DNA from: Paenarthrobacter nitroguajacolicus
GTDB lineage: Bacteria > Actinomycetota > Actinomycetes > Actinomycetales > Micrococcaceae
Assembly: GCF_007786235.1 (NCBI RefSeq)
Contig: NZ_VNFK01000001.1
Span: 124,001-188,000, forward strand
Direction: 5' to 3'
DNA: 64,000 nucleotides
A program made the translations under genes and the position numbers. Positions within the stretch are counted from its first letter, which is position 1. Each line of letters opens with the position of its first letter. Below, one piece after another: positions 17,499 to 28,252 of this stretch. A model generated the notes under the pieces. It was not told where the DNA came from, did not search any database, and worked only from the letters and a program-made list of their open reading frames with translations.

Positions 17499-17518
17499 AA
17501 TCGTTTCGGAAAACGATT
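17499..17518. promoter_or_regulatory. LacI-type operator upstream of the second glycosidase-like gene
   Basis: Arms AATCGTTT (17499-17506) and AAACGATT (17511-17518) around CGGA. The centred TCGTTTNNNNAAACGA pattern is usual for LacI/GalR-family sites. It lies 51 bases upstream of the GTG at 17569 and 28 bases after the previous stop, so the second gene may have its own controlled promoter. No LacI-family regulator is coded in the window. Confidence 0.6.
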
Positions 17519-17568
17519 TCTCAGTTTTAGCCGCAGTCACAGCAGACAGCATCAGGAGGGCGTGCACA

Positions 17569-19806
17569 GTGCACAGCCAAAGCACCACCCCCAATTCGAC
17601 ACCGCCCACTCCCATCGACCGCAGAGCACTCGTTCAGCGCCATAACATTCGGCAGCACCGCCTCGATCCACGGAGCCCCGTATCCGTGGGCAACGGTGAA
17701 TTCGCCTTCACCATGGACCTCACGGGGCTCCAGTCGCTGCCGGACGCCTACCCTGTCGGTGCCCGCGACGACCTCCCGCCGGGAACGCTCCTTGGCACTC
17801 AATCACAATGGGGTTGGCACTCGGTACCATCACCGCAGCCTTACGACCTCGCTGGTTCGACCGTCCTTTACGACTCGCCTCGTGGCCCTGTGCCCTATGT
17901 GGACATGGTGGGCGACATCGTCAATGATCGCGAGACCGACACTTCCCAGGCTGAGACCTGGCTCCGGGCCAACGCCCACAGGCTGGACCTGGGGCGTATA
18001 GGTTTCCGCTGGACCGACGACGACGCAGAGCGGGCCATCACCGCAGCGGACCTCTCCGACACCGAACAAACACTGGACTTGTGGACGGGAACGGTGACCA
18101 GCCGCTTCACCCTGCTGGGTCACCCCGTCACTGTTACGACGGCGTGCCACCCCCACCGCGATCAGCTCGGCTTCCGCGTCGAGTCGCCCGCGCTGGGCGC
18201 CGGACTGTCAGTGGGCGTCAGTTTCCCCTACGGTTCCGAAGCGTGGCACGACGCCGCGGACTGGAGCACCCCGGACACGCACACCACCACACTCGACAAT
18301 CCAACGGACCCGGAACCTGGGCTTACTCCACAGTGGACAGCCCACCGCGAGTTGGACAGCTCCAGCTACCAGGTGCGAATCACCGGGCAGAACCTGACGG
18401 TGGAACAGAGCGGACAGCACCGCCTCCGGATAGAGCCGACACTGACAGATGCGCCCGGCAGCATCGACCTCCTCGATTTCACCATCGAGTTCATCTCCGC
18501 AGGAGACGGTGACTGCATCGCCCGGGGCAACAACACGCTCACTGCCGGGACACCCGGGGCGAACGCGGAGGCCGAGGCGACGACCGGCGTCGAACTTTCA
18601 CCGGCGGGCCGTGTTGCCGTCGCATCAGCGGTCCATTGGCCGCGGTTCTGGTCCTCCGGTGGGGCAATCGAGCTTGATGCGACCGACGATCCCCGCGCCA
18701 AGGAGTTGGAGCGGAGGATCGTGCTGTCCCAGTACCTGACCGCGATCAATTGCTCCGGCTCGCTGCCACCGCAGGAGACGGGGCTTGTGTGCAATTCATG
18801 GCGGGGACGGTTCCATCTGGAGATGCATTGGTGGCACGCGGCGCACTTTGCCCACTGGAACCGGGTGGAGCTGCTTCTGCCGTCCTTGCGCTGGTACTCC
18901 ACGGTGCTGGAGGTGTCGCGCCAGACGGCCAAGGCCCAAGGCTTCGAGGGTGTGCGGTGGCCCAAGCAGGTAGGGCCGGACGGGCGGGAAAGCCCAAGCC
19001 CCATCGGGACGTTCCTGATCTGGCAGCAACCACACCCTATCCACTTGGCCGAGCTGGTGTATCGGGCCAATCCCAGCCGGGACGTGTTGGAGGAGTTCGC
19101 GGAGATCGTGTTCGAATCCGCGGCCTTCATGGCCAGCTTTGCCCATCCGACGCCGCGCGGTTTCGAGCTGGGACCACCCCTGATTCCGGCCCAGGAAAGC
19201 TACGGCTCCATCCGGGCCAAGGTTACCAATCCCACCTTTGAGCTGGCGTATTGGCAATGGGGCCTCCGGATAGCCGCGGCGTGGCGGGAACGGCTGGGGC
19301 TGGAACCTGTGCAGGACTGGACCACCGTGGCAGACGGCATGGTCCATCCGCGCGTCATCAACGGCGTGTACGCTGCCATCGACGTCGAGCCCTTCACTAT
19401 CCGCACTGACCACCCATCCATGCTGTGCGCCTTGGGCGTGCTCCCACAGACGGATGTGATCGATCCGGACATCATGCGCGCCACCCTGTCCGATGTCCTG
19501 GCTGACTGGGACTGGGACAGCACCTGGGGTTGGGACTACCCCGTGATGGCCATGACGGCCGCCCGCCTTGAGGACCCGGAAGCGGCCGTGGATGCCCTGC
19601 TCCTTAGCGCCGGTAAGAACACGGTCCTCGCCAATGGGCACAACCGCCAAACCGACTCACTGCCGCTCTACCTGCCCGGAAACGGAGGCCTGCTCGCCGC
19701 TGTCGCCCTGATGGCGGCTGGCTGGGATGACGGGCCGGAGCGGCACGCGCCGGGCTTCCCGGCGGAATGGACCGTAGCGTGGGAAGGACTGGTGCAGGCG
19801 CCTTAG
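17569..19806 (+). CDS. Predicted glycoside hydrolase, (alpha/alpha)6-barrel type
   Basis: Protein of 745 residues with no signal peptide. It has an N-terminal beta-rich region (to about residue 300, with VSVGNGEFAFTMDLTGLQSLP) and a helical barrel-like C-terminal half rich in Trp and Tyr (HLEMHWWHAAHFAHWNRVELL, ELAYWQWGLRIAAAWRERL). This layout resembles GH65/GH95-like six-hairpin glycosidases, and the E-M-H-W-W segment matches conserved active-site regions there. GTG start at 17569 with AGGAGGG eight bases upstream. It may complete breakdown of sugars released with the neighbouring GH43-like enzyme. The family assignment is by general look, not a firm match. Confidence 0.72.
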   Translation: MHSQSTTPNSTPPTPIDRRALVQRHNIRQHRLDPRSPVSVGNGEFAFTMDLTGLQSLPDAYPVGARDDLPPGTLLGTQSQWGWHSVPSPQPYDLAGSTVLYDSPRGPVPYVDMVGDIVNDRETDTSQAETWLRANAHRLDLGRIGFRWTDDDAERAITAADLSDTEQTLDLWTGTVTSRFTLLGHPVTVTTACHPHRDQLGFRVESPALGAGLSVGVSFPYGSEAWHDAADWSTPDTHTTTLDNPTDPEPGLTPQWTAHRELDSSSYQVRITGQNLTVEQSGQHRLRIEPTLTDAPGSIDLLDFTIEFISAGDGDCIARGNNTLTAGTPGANAEAEATTGVELSPAGRVAVASAVHWPRFWSSGGAIELDATDDPRAKELERRIVLSQYLTAINCSGSLPPQETGLVCNSWRGRFHLEMHWWHAAHFAHWNRVELLLPSLRWYSTVLEVSRQTAKAQGFEGVRWPKQVGPDGRESPSPIGTFLIWQQPHPIHLAELVYRANPSRDVLEEFAEIVFESAAFMASFAHPTPRGFELGPPLIPAQESYGSIRAKVTNPTFELAYWQWGLRIAAAWRERLGLEPVQDWTTVADGMVHPRVINGVYAAIDVEPFTIRTDHPSMLCALGVLPQTDVIDPDIMRATLSDVLADWDWDSTWGWDYPVMAMTAARLEDPEAAVDALLLSAGKNTVLANGHNRQTDSLPLYLPGNGGLLAAVALMAAGWDDGPERHAPGFPAEWTVAWEGLVQAP

Positions 19807-19827
19807 GCAGACAGGGGACCCTTCCGG

Positions 19828-19980
19828 TTATCCGCGGCGGGGTCCCACAGCCGCACCGACCAGCGCACCCAGTCCGACGCCGATGAGGATGCCAAGGAAG
19901 GGCGAGTTGAAGACCAACTGGCCCACTACGAGGCCCACGGCGGCTCCAAGGAGGCAAGCGATCCACAGCTGGTTATTCAT
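19828..19980 (-). CDS. Small glycine-rich membrane protein, 50 residues
   Basis: Starts at ATG 19980 with GGAGG four bases upstream; the open frame continues further upstream but that part overlaps the next gene. The protein MNNQLWIACLLGAAVGLVVG onward is almost all hydrophobic with Gly and Ala spacing, giving two short helices and ending VGAAVGPRRG. Function unknown; glycine-zipper membrane peptides of this kind are common in actinobacteria. It follows the BrkB-like gene by 25 bases on the same strand and could be co-transcribed. Confidence 0.65.
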   Translation of the reverse strand: MNNQLWIACLLGAAVGLVVGQLVFNSPFLGILIGVGLGALVGAAVGPRRG

Positions 19981-20005
19981 TGAGCCTCCATGTAAGCCAG
20001 AACCG

Positions 20006-21124
20006 TCAGGTCCGGGGCGCTGCGCGACGCGAGCCGAGGACCCTCTTGCGCGGGGTCTCCCCCGCCTCAGTATCCGACTCACGAATGGCGGACCACGATG
20101 CCGACACGAGGTACACCTGGCTCACCAGGTTGAACCAGATCAACAGGCCGATGATGATGGCAAAGGATGCCAGGACAGGGTTGGCGCCGGCCCGGGCCAG
20201 GAGCTCGGTGCTGAAGAACTGCAACACCGTGGTGCCGACGCCGGCAAGGATCACCCCTTCAAGGAGCGCGCGGCGCCCGAACTTGAGGCCGGATGCGATG
20301 CGGAACAGTACTGCCGCCGTCGCGCAGTTCAAGAGGAGCGGCACCACGATCTTGATGACGGCCGCCAGCGGTGCCGCCGCGGCCTCGTCCAGTTTCAAGA
20401 GGTCGAAGACCCACTCTGCGGCCGTTCCGAAAACCAGGGAGGCGCCGGCGCTGACCACCAGGATCAGGCCAAGGAGCAAGAGCGTGCCGGCGTCGATGAG
20501 CTTCTGAAGGACGGCGTTGCGGACCAACGGGTCAGCGTTCATCACACCCCGGAGGCCTTCCCGGATACTGGCGATCCACCCGAGCGATACGAAGACCGTC
20601 ACCAGCGCCGCGATGAGGGCCGTCCACCCCAGTCCTGACGGGTTAAGCAGAGATTGCGGATCCACCAGCCCTTCGCCGCCATTGACCTGAAGCAGCCCGG
20701 GAGCCGCAGCAGCCACACTCTCGATCACGGCGTCCTGCAGTGCCGGGTTGCCGCCCAGTACGATGCCGGCGATCGCGAAGCCGGTGGTGAGCAGACCGGT
20801 GACGGAAAAGAACATGTTGAAGCCGATGCCCGCACTGAGCAGGGGGCCGTGTTGACGGGTGTAGTGCTGGAAGGCACGCATGGCCCTGTTGGTGTTCAGT
20901 CTGGCCATGAAAAGGGCGAAGAATACGCCGGCCTTCTTCGGCAGGCCATCGCCGGCACGCTTGGCCTGCCCCCAGTCCTGCCTCTTGCGGAGAAGCTCCA
21001 GTTTGAGCTTCGCCAGCTCAGTTGGAAGTGGAGGAGCGTCCGCCTGCGCGGCTTGTATCCGCTTGCTGTTCTTCGTCAGTATCGCCGCCAAAGTCGAGCT
21101 CTTCCCGTAGCTGCCAAATTCCAT
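20006..21124 (-). CDS. YihY/virulence factor BrkB-family membrane protein
   Basis: Inner-membrane protein of about 372 residues. After a charged N-terminal segment (LAKLKLELLRKRQDWGQAKR) it has six hydrophobic helices with the family motifs HYTRQHGPLLSAGIGFNMFF and LIWFNLVSQVYLVSASWSA. The C-terminal tail is Arg/Glu-rich. The start is uncertain: ATG at 21124 is the only reasonable start that keeps the N-terminal coil, but it overlaps the preceding phosphoesterase gene by 107 bases and lacks a clear ribosome-binding site. Role unknown; earlier RNase BN naming of this family is not supported. Confidence 0.82.
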   Translation of the reverse strand: MEFGSYGKSSTLAAILTKNSKRIQAAQADAPPLPTELAKLKLELLRKRQDWGQAKRAGDGLPKKAGVFFALFMARLNTNRAMRAFQHYTRQHGPLLSAGIGFNMFFSVTGLLTTGFAIAGIVLGGNPALQDAVIESVAAAAPGLLQVNGGEGLVDPQSLLNPSGLGWTALIAALVTVFVSLGWIASIREGLRGVMNADPLVRNAVLQKLIDAGTLLLLGLILVVSAGASLVFGTAAEWVFDLLKLDEAAAAPLAAVIKIVVPLLLNCATAAVLFRIASGLKFGRRALLEGVILAGVGTTVLQFFSTELLARAGANPVLASFAIIIGLLIWFNLVSQVYLVSASWSAIRESDTEAGETPRKRVLGSRRAAPRT

Positions 21125-21695
21125 TGGTGTCGTGCTCGTAAAGTCCCATGCTAACCACAGGGAAGGTGGCCCGGTAATCTCTGAGCACCGTTTCGGCCTC
21201 GTCAAGGTTTTCCTGTGCCACGTCATGGGCCACCGTGACGTGCGGATGGTACGGGAAAGGAAGCATCCGTTCGAGTGGACCGCTTTGCAGTTTCTCGTGC
21301 AACTGCACGCACTCTTCAAAGCCTTCTTCAACGTTAACGAAGACCACGGGCGAGATGGGCCGGAAGGAGCCGGTGCCGGAAATGGTGATGGTGAACGGCT
21401 CCTGGGCCTGCGCAACCTCCCTGACATGGTCCCGGGTGGCGGCCCAGTCCTGGGTGGGCGTGGTGGTGATCAGGGTGATGTGGGCGGGGATGACCTCGGC
21501 CATGGGGTCACCGAACGATGCCCGCCACTCCTGCAGTTCACGGGCGATCTCCGGCGGGAAACCCAGGATGACGCCCACGCACATGGTGTCACCGGCACCA
21601 CAGTCAGTGCCGGTGACAGCGGGCTGGCGAGAATCGTCCGGACCGACACCCGGAGGGGTGTCGGTCTTGACGTTGAGCTGGCCAGCAGAGCACAT
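21018..21695 (-). CDS. 2'-5' RNA ligase-like 2H phosphoesterase
   Basis: Two histidine motifs, AHITLIT and HPHVTVAH, spaced about 85 residues apart, define the 2H phosphoesterase superfamily (LigT/ThpR group). The core is about 175 residues; a polar N-terminal segment of about 37 residues precedes MCVGVILGFPPEIA, and an acidic, low-complexity tail follows. ATG at 21695 is placed 4 bases after the trpS stop, so the gene is probably co-transcribed with trpS; a later start (MCVGV) is possible. Such enzymes open or close 2',3'-cyclic or 2'-5' bonds in RNA or nucleotides; the substrate here is unknown. Confidence 0.82.
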   Translation of the reverse strand: MCSAGQLNVKTDTPPGVGPDDSRQPAVTGTDCGAGDTMCVGVILGFPPEIARELQEWRASFGDPMAEVIPAHITLITTTPTQDWAATRDHVREVAQAQEPFTITISGTGSFRPISPVVFVNVEEGFEECVQLHEKLQSGPLERMLPFPYHPHVTVAHDVAQENLDEAETVLRDYRATFPVVSMGLYEHDTNGIWQLREELDFGGDTDEEQQADTSRAGGRSSTSN

Positions 21696-21699
21696 GGGG

Positions 21700-23675
<1,976 letters not shown>

Positions 23676-23685
23676 CCGCTCTACT

Positions 23686-24252
23686 CTAGTCGATGATGGT
23701 GCCGGCAACGGGCTCGTCCGAGCCGCCCGAGGACTTGATCATGTCCCTGGCGTTGGTGGCCGTAATGGCAATGGTTTCCAGTGCGCGGTTGATGGTGTCC
23801 TGGTCCGCAGCACCACCCTTGGCGCGTTCCTCATCCACCACACGGACCTGCACCTGGACGATCTTGAACGAGTGGTCCAACTTGAGGTCGCGGACTTCAT
23901 CAGCCTGGCTCCGCTCGGCAACGACGCGGGTGCCGCCATGGTCGGCAACATTCGACGACGGCGCGCGGCCGGCTGCCGAAGCGAAGGCGGCCTGCGCTTC
24001 GGTCAGCTTTGCTCCGGCCCGCTGCGCGGCCTTGCGAATGCTGAGCACCACGAACGTGGCGAGGGCCAGCCATCCGAAAGCCACGACAGCGACGACCCAG
24101 CCCACGACGTCGTTCTGGTTGGCAGCAAAGATGACGGCTACAAGGAAGGCGATGATGACGACGGTCATCCCCAGGCCGCCGATGCGGAAGCCCCTGAACA
24201 TGCCTTTGCCGGCGGGAGACGTGGACGGGTGCGGGTCACCGAGAGATTGCAT
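23686..24252 (-). CDS. Hypothetical membrane protein with two helices and a cytoplasmic tail
   Basis: 188 residues. Two adjacent hydrophobic helices (TVVIIAFLVAVIFAANQ and VGWVVAVVAFGWLALATFVVL) are followed by a charged tail of about 115 residues with a short Ala-rich region (KLTEAQAAFASAAGRA) and a regular helical part (QDTINRALETIAITATNARD). I do not recognise the family. It ends 10 bases before the exonuclease III start on the same strand, so the two may share a transcript. Confidence 0.7.
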   Translation of the reverse strand: MQSLGDPHPSTSPAGKGMFRGFRIGGLGMTVVIIAFLVAVIFAANQNDVVGWVVAVVAFGWLALATFVVLSIRKAAQRAGAKLTEAQAAFASAAGRAPSSNVADHGGTRVVAERSQADEVRDLKLDHSFKIVQVQVRVVDEERAKGGAADQDTINRALETIAITATNARDMIKSSGGSDEPVAGTIID

Positions 24253-24327
24253 GAAGCCATTCTCTCAAACGCGGAAAGGTGCACGTGCCCGCTTCCACGG
24301 ACGGCGAACACGAGCCCCAATCCCTGG
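24253..24327. other. Short intergenic stretch before the palindromic repeat
   Basis: Seventy-five bases upstream of the membrane-protein gene. They should hold its promoter on the minus strand, but no convincing motif is visible. Confidence 0.3.
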
Positions 24328-24390
24328 GAGTTTTTGTACACCTGATGCCCTCAACACACCCTTTTACGGGCAGGAGGTGTACAAAAACTC
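24328..24390. repeat. Dispersed palindromic repeat, family A, copy 1 (63 bp)
   Basis: Perfect 16-bp arms GAGTTTTTGTACACCT (24328-24343) and AGGTGTACAAAAACTC (24375-24390), with an inner TGCCC/GGGCA stem. By direct comparison it matches the 63-bp element at 61657-61719 at 48 of 63 positions without gaps. It begins two bases past the stop of the ABC permease gene, so it could end that transcript, although no T tract follows. Confidence 0.8.
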
Positions 24391-24392
24391 CA

Positions 24393-25226
24393 TCACTTGA
24401 GGAACAGTTGGCGCAGCCTTCCAGTGGTCAGCATGATGCCGAGCGCAATCATCACCACGTAGTAGCCCACGTGGATGGCGGTTGCCGGGCTGAAAGAACC
24501 CACGCTGATCTGCCTCAGCAACTCCACACCGTGCCACAACGGCATGGCCTGGATAAACCACTGGATAACCTGCGGATAGACGCTGAGCGGGTAGAACGTG
24601 GCGCTGAACAGGAACATGGGCAGCAGGAAGAAGTTGATCCAGTCCATCTGCTGGAAGGTCTTCATGAAGCTGGTGATGCCCATGCCGAAGCTTGCGAAGC
24701 CGAACGCGATCAACACCGACGCCGGAATGACCAAAATCGCCCACCAACTGGTGAGCAGCCCCATCACCCCCATGACGGCCGTGAAACCAGTGGCGTAGAG
24801 CAGGCCGCGCAGGAGGGCCAGGAAGATCTCGCCGATGGCAACGTCCAGCGGTCCCAGGGAGGTGTAGAGCATTCCTTGGTAGAGCTTGGCGAAGTTCATC
24901 TTGAAGAAGACGTTCCAGGTGGAGTCGTAGATGGCCCCGTTCATTGCCGAGACGGCCAGCAGCGCCGGCGCGATGTACGCCGCGTAGCTGATCTCCTCAC
25001 CGCCCGGGCCCTGCACTGTGCCCACAATCGAGCCCATTCCTACGCCCATGGCCAGCAGGAACAGCACGGGCTCGAAGAACCCGGACACCATGACAAGCCA
25101 CGTACTGCTCTTGGCCGCCATCAACCCACGGCCCACAACAGCCTTCGCGTTGCGGGAGTAGAGTGAACCAAACTTCCGCTCGCGGGCGACGTCCGTGGCA
25201 CTGTGGCCACCTGTCAGGACACTCAT
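24393..25226 (-). CDS. ABC-2 type exporter permease (second)
   Basis: Six-helix ABC-2 permease of 277 residues. It begins MSVLTGGHSATDVARERKFG and has helices such as WLVMVSGFFEPVLFLLAMGVG and the conserved C-terminal region IQWFIQAMPLWHGVELLRQI typical of DrrB/NodJ-like exporters. ATG at 25226 overlaps the stop of the first permease by 4 bases (ATGA). With the partner permease and ATPase it forms a heterodimeric drug- or lipid-exporter. Substrate unknown. Confidence 0.88.
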   Translation of the reverse strand: MSVLTGGHSATDVARERKFGSLYSRNAKAVVGRGLMAAKSSTWLVMVSGFFEPVLFLLAMGVGMGSIVGTVQGPGGEEISYAAYIAPALLAVSAMNGAIYDSTWNVFFKMNFAKLYQGMLYTSLGPLDVAIGEIFLALLRGLLYATGFTAVMGVMGLLTSWWAILVIPASVLIAFGFASFGMGITSFMKTFQQMDWINFFLLPMFLFSATFYPLSVYPQVIQWFIQAMPLWHGVELLRQISVGSFSPATAIHVGYYVVMIALGIMLTTGRLRQLFLK

Positions 25227-26077
25227 GAGCCCATCCTCTTCACGAACTGCCGGCGGACCAGCACCCAGCCCACCGTGGCGGTCGCCACCAGGAACACCAC
25301 GTGGGTGATGGTCAGCAACGGGTCCTGATCCATGCCGTAGGTGAAGACTCGGCTTAACTCGGTCCCATGCCAGACCGGCGAAATCCAGCCGATCCACCGC
25401 ACCGCCATCGGCAGCGAATCCAGCGGGAAGAACGTCCCGGAGAACAGGAACAGCGGCATCACAATAAACCGTTGCACCAACGCAAACTGCCCTTTGTCCT
25501 GGGTGATGCTTGCCGCATAGGCCATCAAGGGCAGGCCAAAGCTCAGGGCGGCCACCGTTGCCACTATGGCTGATACCCAACCCCACGGACTCGGTGAGGC
25601 ACCGAACATAGCCACCACCGCGAAGTAGACCACCGATTGCAACAGGAACCGCACTGTGCTGGCCATGATGTGCCCACTGGCAATCTGCTGTGGAATCAAC
25701 GGCGAGGCATGCGGGCCATAGAACACCCGGCGCCACTTGAAGCCATCCATGATGGGGTAGGAAAACTCGCCCGATGCCGTCATCACCGCTGCGGATACCA
25801 ACAAGGCCGGCGCCACGAACTCCAGGTAGCTGACGCCGCCGAAGGCCGACTCGCTGTTGGCATCCACCAAACTGGCGAGCCCAACTCCCATGGCGAACAG
25901 GTACGCCACCGGCTGCCCCACGCTGTACAGGACCACGGACCAGCCGTAGTTCCGCATGACGCGAAGCACCTGCTCCGCATAGAAGAAGGCACCCCAGCGG
26001 CGCGCCCTGGCAGCCGAGACGGCGGGTGCGTGGGCCCGCAACGGGTGCTCCGCCGTCGTGCTTTGATTGTCAGTCAA
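25223..26077 (-). CDS. ABC-2 type exporter permease (first)
   Basis: Six-helix ABC-2 permease of 284 residues, paralogous to its downstream neighbour (shared patterns: APALLVSAAVMTASGEFSYP here, APALLAVSAMNGAIYDSTWN there; WIGWISPVWHGTELSRVF near the C-terminus). Its ATG overlaps the ATPase stop by 8 bases. The order ATPase-permease-permease is that of DrrAB/NodIJ-type exporters with duplicated membrane subunits. Confidence 0.88.
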   Translation of the reverse strand: MTDNQSTTAEHPLRAHAPAVSAARARRWGAFFYAEQVLRVMRNYGWSVVLYSVGQPVAYLFAMGVGLASLVDANSESAFGGVSYLEFVAPALLVSAAVMTASGEFSYPIMDGFKWRRVFYGPHASPLIPQQIASGHIMASTVRFLLQSVVYFAVVAMFGASPSPWGWVSAIVATVAALSFGLPLMAYAASITQDKGQFALVQRFIVMPLFLFSGTFFPLDSLPMAVRWIGWISPVWHGTELSRVFTYGMDQDPLLTITHVVFLVATATVGWVLVRRQFVKRMGS

Positions 26078-26999
26078 CGAGGCTCCTGCCGGTCAGCCGC
26101 AGGAACACGTCCTCCAGCGACGAGCGACGCACCAGCGAGGTCATGGGACGCAGCCCGCGGGCAGTGACCTGCTCCAGCGCGGCTTCGCCGTCGTGCGCGT
26201 AGATCAGTACGCGGTCCGGCAGCGTCTCCAGCCGCTCACCGATGCCTTGTAGTTCGACGCCGATGGTCGCGTTCCGCTCGGACCCGAACCTGAGTTCCAG
26301 TACTTCGCGCGAGGAGTGCTCGCGGATGAGGGTGGCGGGTGAACCTTCGGCCATGATCCGGCCCTTGTCCACCACGATGAGCCGGTCGCAGAGTTGCTCG
26401 GCCTCGTCCATGTAGTGCGTGGTGAGGATGAGGGTCACGCCGCTTTCCTTGAGCCGGAACAGGCGGTCCCAGAGGATGTGCCTGGCCTGCGGATCAAGGC
26501 CTGTGGTGGGCTCGTCGAGAAGCAGGATCCGTGGCTCGTTGATAAGCGAGCGGGCGATGGTGAGCCGGCGCTTCATGCCGCCGGAGAGGGCGTCCACCTT
26601 CGAGTTGGCTTTGTCCGTCAGCTGCGCGAACTCCAGGAGTTCGTCCGCCTTGGGCCGCAAGTAGCTCAGCGGCAGGCCAAAGTAGCGCCCGTAGACAATC
26701 AGGTTCTCGCGGACCCTTAGTTCTTCGTCCAGGTTATCCTGCTGCGGCACGACGCCCAGGTGCGCCCTGACCTCCGGACCGTGGGATTCAGGGTCCAGGC
26801 CCATGATGGTGAGCGAGCCGGACGTGCGCTGGGAGACGCCGCCAATCATTTTCATGGTGGTGGACTTGCCGGCGCCGTTCGGGCCCAGCAGGCCGAAGGA
26901 CTCCCCTGCGGGGACGTCGAAGGAGATGTTGTCCACGGCGGTAAGGTCACCATAGGCCTTGGTGAGGTTCCGCGCGCTGATGACGGTTGGTCGGTTCAT
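26070..26999 (-). CDS. ABC-2 exporter ATP-binding protein (DrrA/NodI type)
   Basis: ATPase of 309 residues: Walker A GLLGPNGAGKST, Q-loop VVPQQDNLD, signature LSGGMKRR, Walker B LLLDEPTTGLD, H-loop TTHYMDEAE, then the C-terminal domain usual in DrrA-like proteins. ATG at 26999 gives the normal N-terminus (MNRPTVISARNLTKAYG) but lacks a clear ribosome-binding site; a GTG at 27071 would add a polar Ser/Thr/Pro-rich stretch of 24 residues. First gene of the exporter operon. Confidence 0.9.
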   Translation of the reverse strand: MNRPTVISARNLTKAYGDLTAVDNISFDVPAGESFGLLGPNGAGKSTTMKMIGGVSQRTSGSLTIMGLDPESHGPEVRAHLGVVPQQDNLDEELRVRENLIVYGRYFGLPLSYLRPKADELLEFAQLTDKANSKVDALSGGMKRRLTIARSLINEPRILLLDEPTTGLDPQARHILWDRLFRLKESGVTLILTTHYMDEAEQLCDRLIVVDKGRIMAEGSPATLIREHSSREVLELRFGSERNATIGVELQGIGERLETLPDRVLIYAHDGEAALEQVTARGLRPMTSLVRRSSLEDVFLRLTGRSLVD

Positions 27000-27128
27000 G
27001 TCGAGGCTGGCTTGCGACGATTGTGTCTGTGTTGGTGACGGTGTCGGAGAGCGGGTTGCTTCATTGTGCACCCTCAGCAGACTAGTAGCGCCAAGGAATA
27101 TGTGAAAGGGCTCTTGCAGATATTTGCG

Positions 27129-27190
27129 CAACTGGCTGTCATTAGTGGTTGTTCCGGGCCTTCAAAACAACCACTAATGCCAGCCAGTTG
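27129..27190. terminator. Long hairpin beyond folD
   Basis: 25-base arms (27129-27153 and 27166-27190) pair with a single mismatch around a 12-base loop; the arms begin CAACTGGCTG and end CAGCCAGTTG. It lies 36 bases past the folD stop and 130 bases upstream of the exporter ATPase start. It could end folD transcripts. No U tract follows on the minus strand, so it may instead act as a processing or boundary structure. Confidence 0.6.
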
Positions 27191-27225
27191 GGTTGGGTGC
27201 ACGCACCCTTGGACTGCGGTACGGG

Positions 27226-28119
27226 CTACGCGATGCCCGCCTGGCGCTCAGCGCTCTCCACGACGTTGGCGAGCAGCATGGCGCGGGTCATCGGGCCTAC
27301 GCCGCCCGGGTTCGGGGACAGCCACGCGGCGACGTCGGCAGCTGCCGGGTCCACATCTCCGGTGACCACAGCCTTGCCGTTGCCGTCGTCCACGCGGCTG
27401 ACGCCGACGTCGAGCACGATTGCGCCCGGCTTGAGGTCTTCTGCCTTGATCATGTGCGGCACGCCAGCGGCGGCAATCACGACGTCGGCCTCCTTGAGTT
27501 CCGCGGGCAGGTCCACGGTTCCGGTGTGGGCCAGGATGACCGTTGCGTTGACTTCCTTGCGGGTCAGCAGCAGTCCGATGGGACGGCCGATGGTCACGCC
27601 GCGGCCAACCACCAGGACGCGCTTGCCCTTGAGGTCGATGTCGTGGCGGCGCAGCAGCTCCACACAGCCCTTGGGCGTGCAGGGCAGCGGAGACTTCATT
27701 TCGCCGTTCACGTTGGCCACCAGGCGGCCAAGGTTCATGGGGTGCAGGCCGTCGGCGTCCTTGTCCGGGTCCATGGCCTCCAGGATGACGTCCTGGTCGA
27801 TGTGCTTGGGAAGCGGGAGCTGGACGATGTAGCCGGTGCATTCCGGGTTGTCGTTGAGCTCGCGGACAACCTCAAGGAGGTCTTCCTGGGAGATGTCCTC
27901 GGGGAGGTCGCGGCGGATGGACTGGATGCCCACCTCTGCGCAGTCCTTGTGCTTGCCGCCGACATACCAGGTGCTGCCGGGGTCGGAGCCCACCAGGATG
28001 GTGCCCAGGCCGGGGACGATGCCCTTGGCGGCAAGGGCAGAAACGCGGGTGGTCAGTTCTGCCTTGATGGCAGCGGCGGTGGCCTTGCCGTCAAGGATCT
28101 GTGCGGTGGACTGTGTCAT
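27226..28119 (-). CDS. folD: Bifunctional methylenetetrahydrofolate dehydrogenase/methenyltetrahydrofolate cyclohydrolase
   Basis: Converts 5,10-methylene-THF to 10-formyl-THF via the methenyl form, using NADP. 297 residues with the motifs [27 protein letters not shown] and the Rossmann segment [19 protein letters not shown], and [13 protein letters not shown] at the C-terminus. ATG at 28119 ([18 protein letters not shown]) is the standard start. It follows glyA by 133 bases that contain a strong hairpin, and shares the glyA riboswitch leader if the transcript reads through. Confidence 0.96.
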   Translation of the reverse strand: MTQSTAQILDGKATAAAIKAELTTRVSALAAKGIVPGLGTILVGSDPGSTWYVGGKHKDCAEVGIQSIRRDLPEDISQEDLLEVVRELNDNPECTGYIVQLPLPKHIDQDVILEAMDPDKDADGLHPMNLGRLVANVNGEMKSPLPCTPKGCVELLRRHDIDLKGKRVLVVGRGVTIGRPIGLLLTRKEVNATVILAHTGTVDLPAELKEADVVIAAAGVPHMIKAEDLKPGAIVLDVGVSRVDDGNGKAVVTGDVDPAAADVAAWLSPNPGGVGPMTRAMLLANVVESAERQAGIA

Positions 28120-28149
28120 TCCATCTGCTCTTTCTGCTGGGAGGCTCAT

Positions 28150-28195
28150 GCCAACGGGACCCGCCGCCGTTGGTGTGGCGGCGGATCCCGTTGGC
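28150..28195 (-). terminator. Hairpin between glyA and folD
   Basis: 19-base arms (28150-28168, 28177-28195; begins GCCAACGGGA) with one mismatch and an 8-base loop. It lies in the glyA-folD gap, 30 bases upstream of the folD ATG. Either it ends part of the glyA transcripts or it stabilises an mRNA end; no T tract is seen. Confidence 0.5.
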
Positions 28196-28252
28196 TCCGG
28201 TTCAGTGCCGGGGTAATGCGTGTTCAGCGCTTGTTGTCGCAGGAACCGCTGG

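Noticed and set aside
24393..25736. 447-codon version of the second exporter permease
   Set aside because: The upstream half is a shadow of the first permease; ATG 25226 with the ATGA overlap is the real start.
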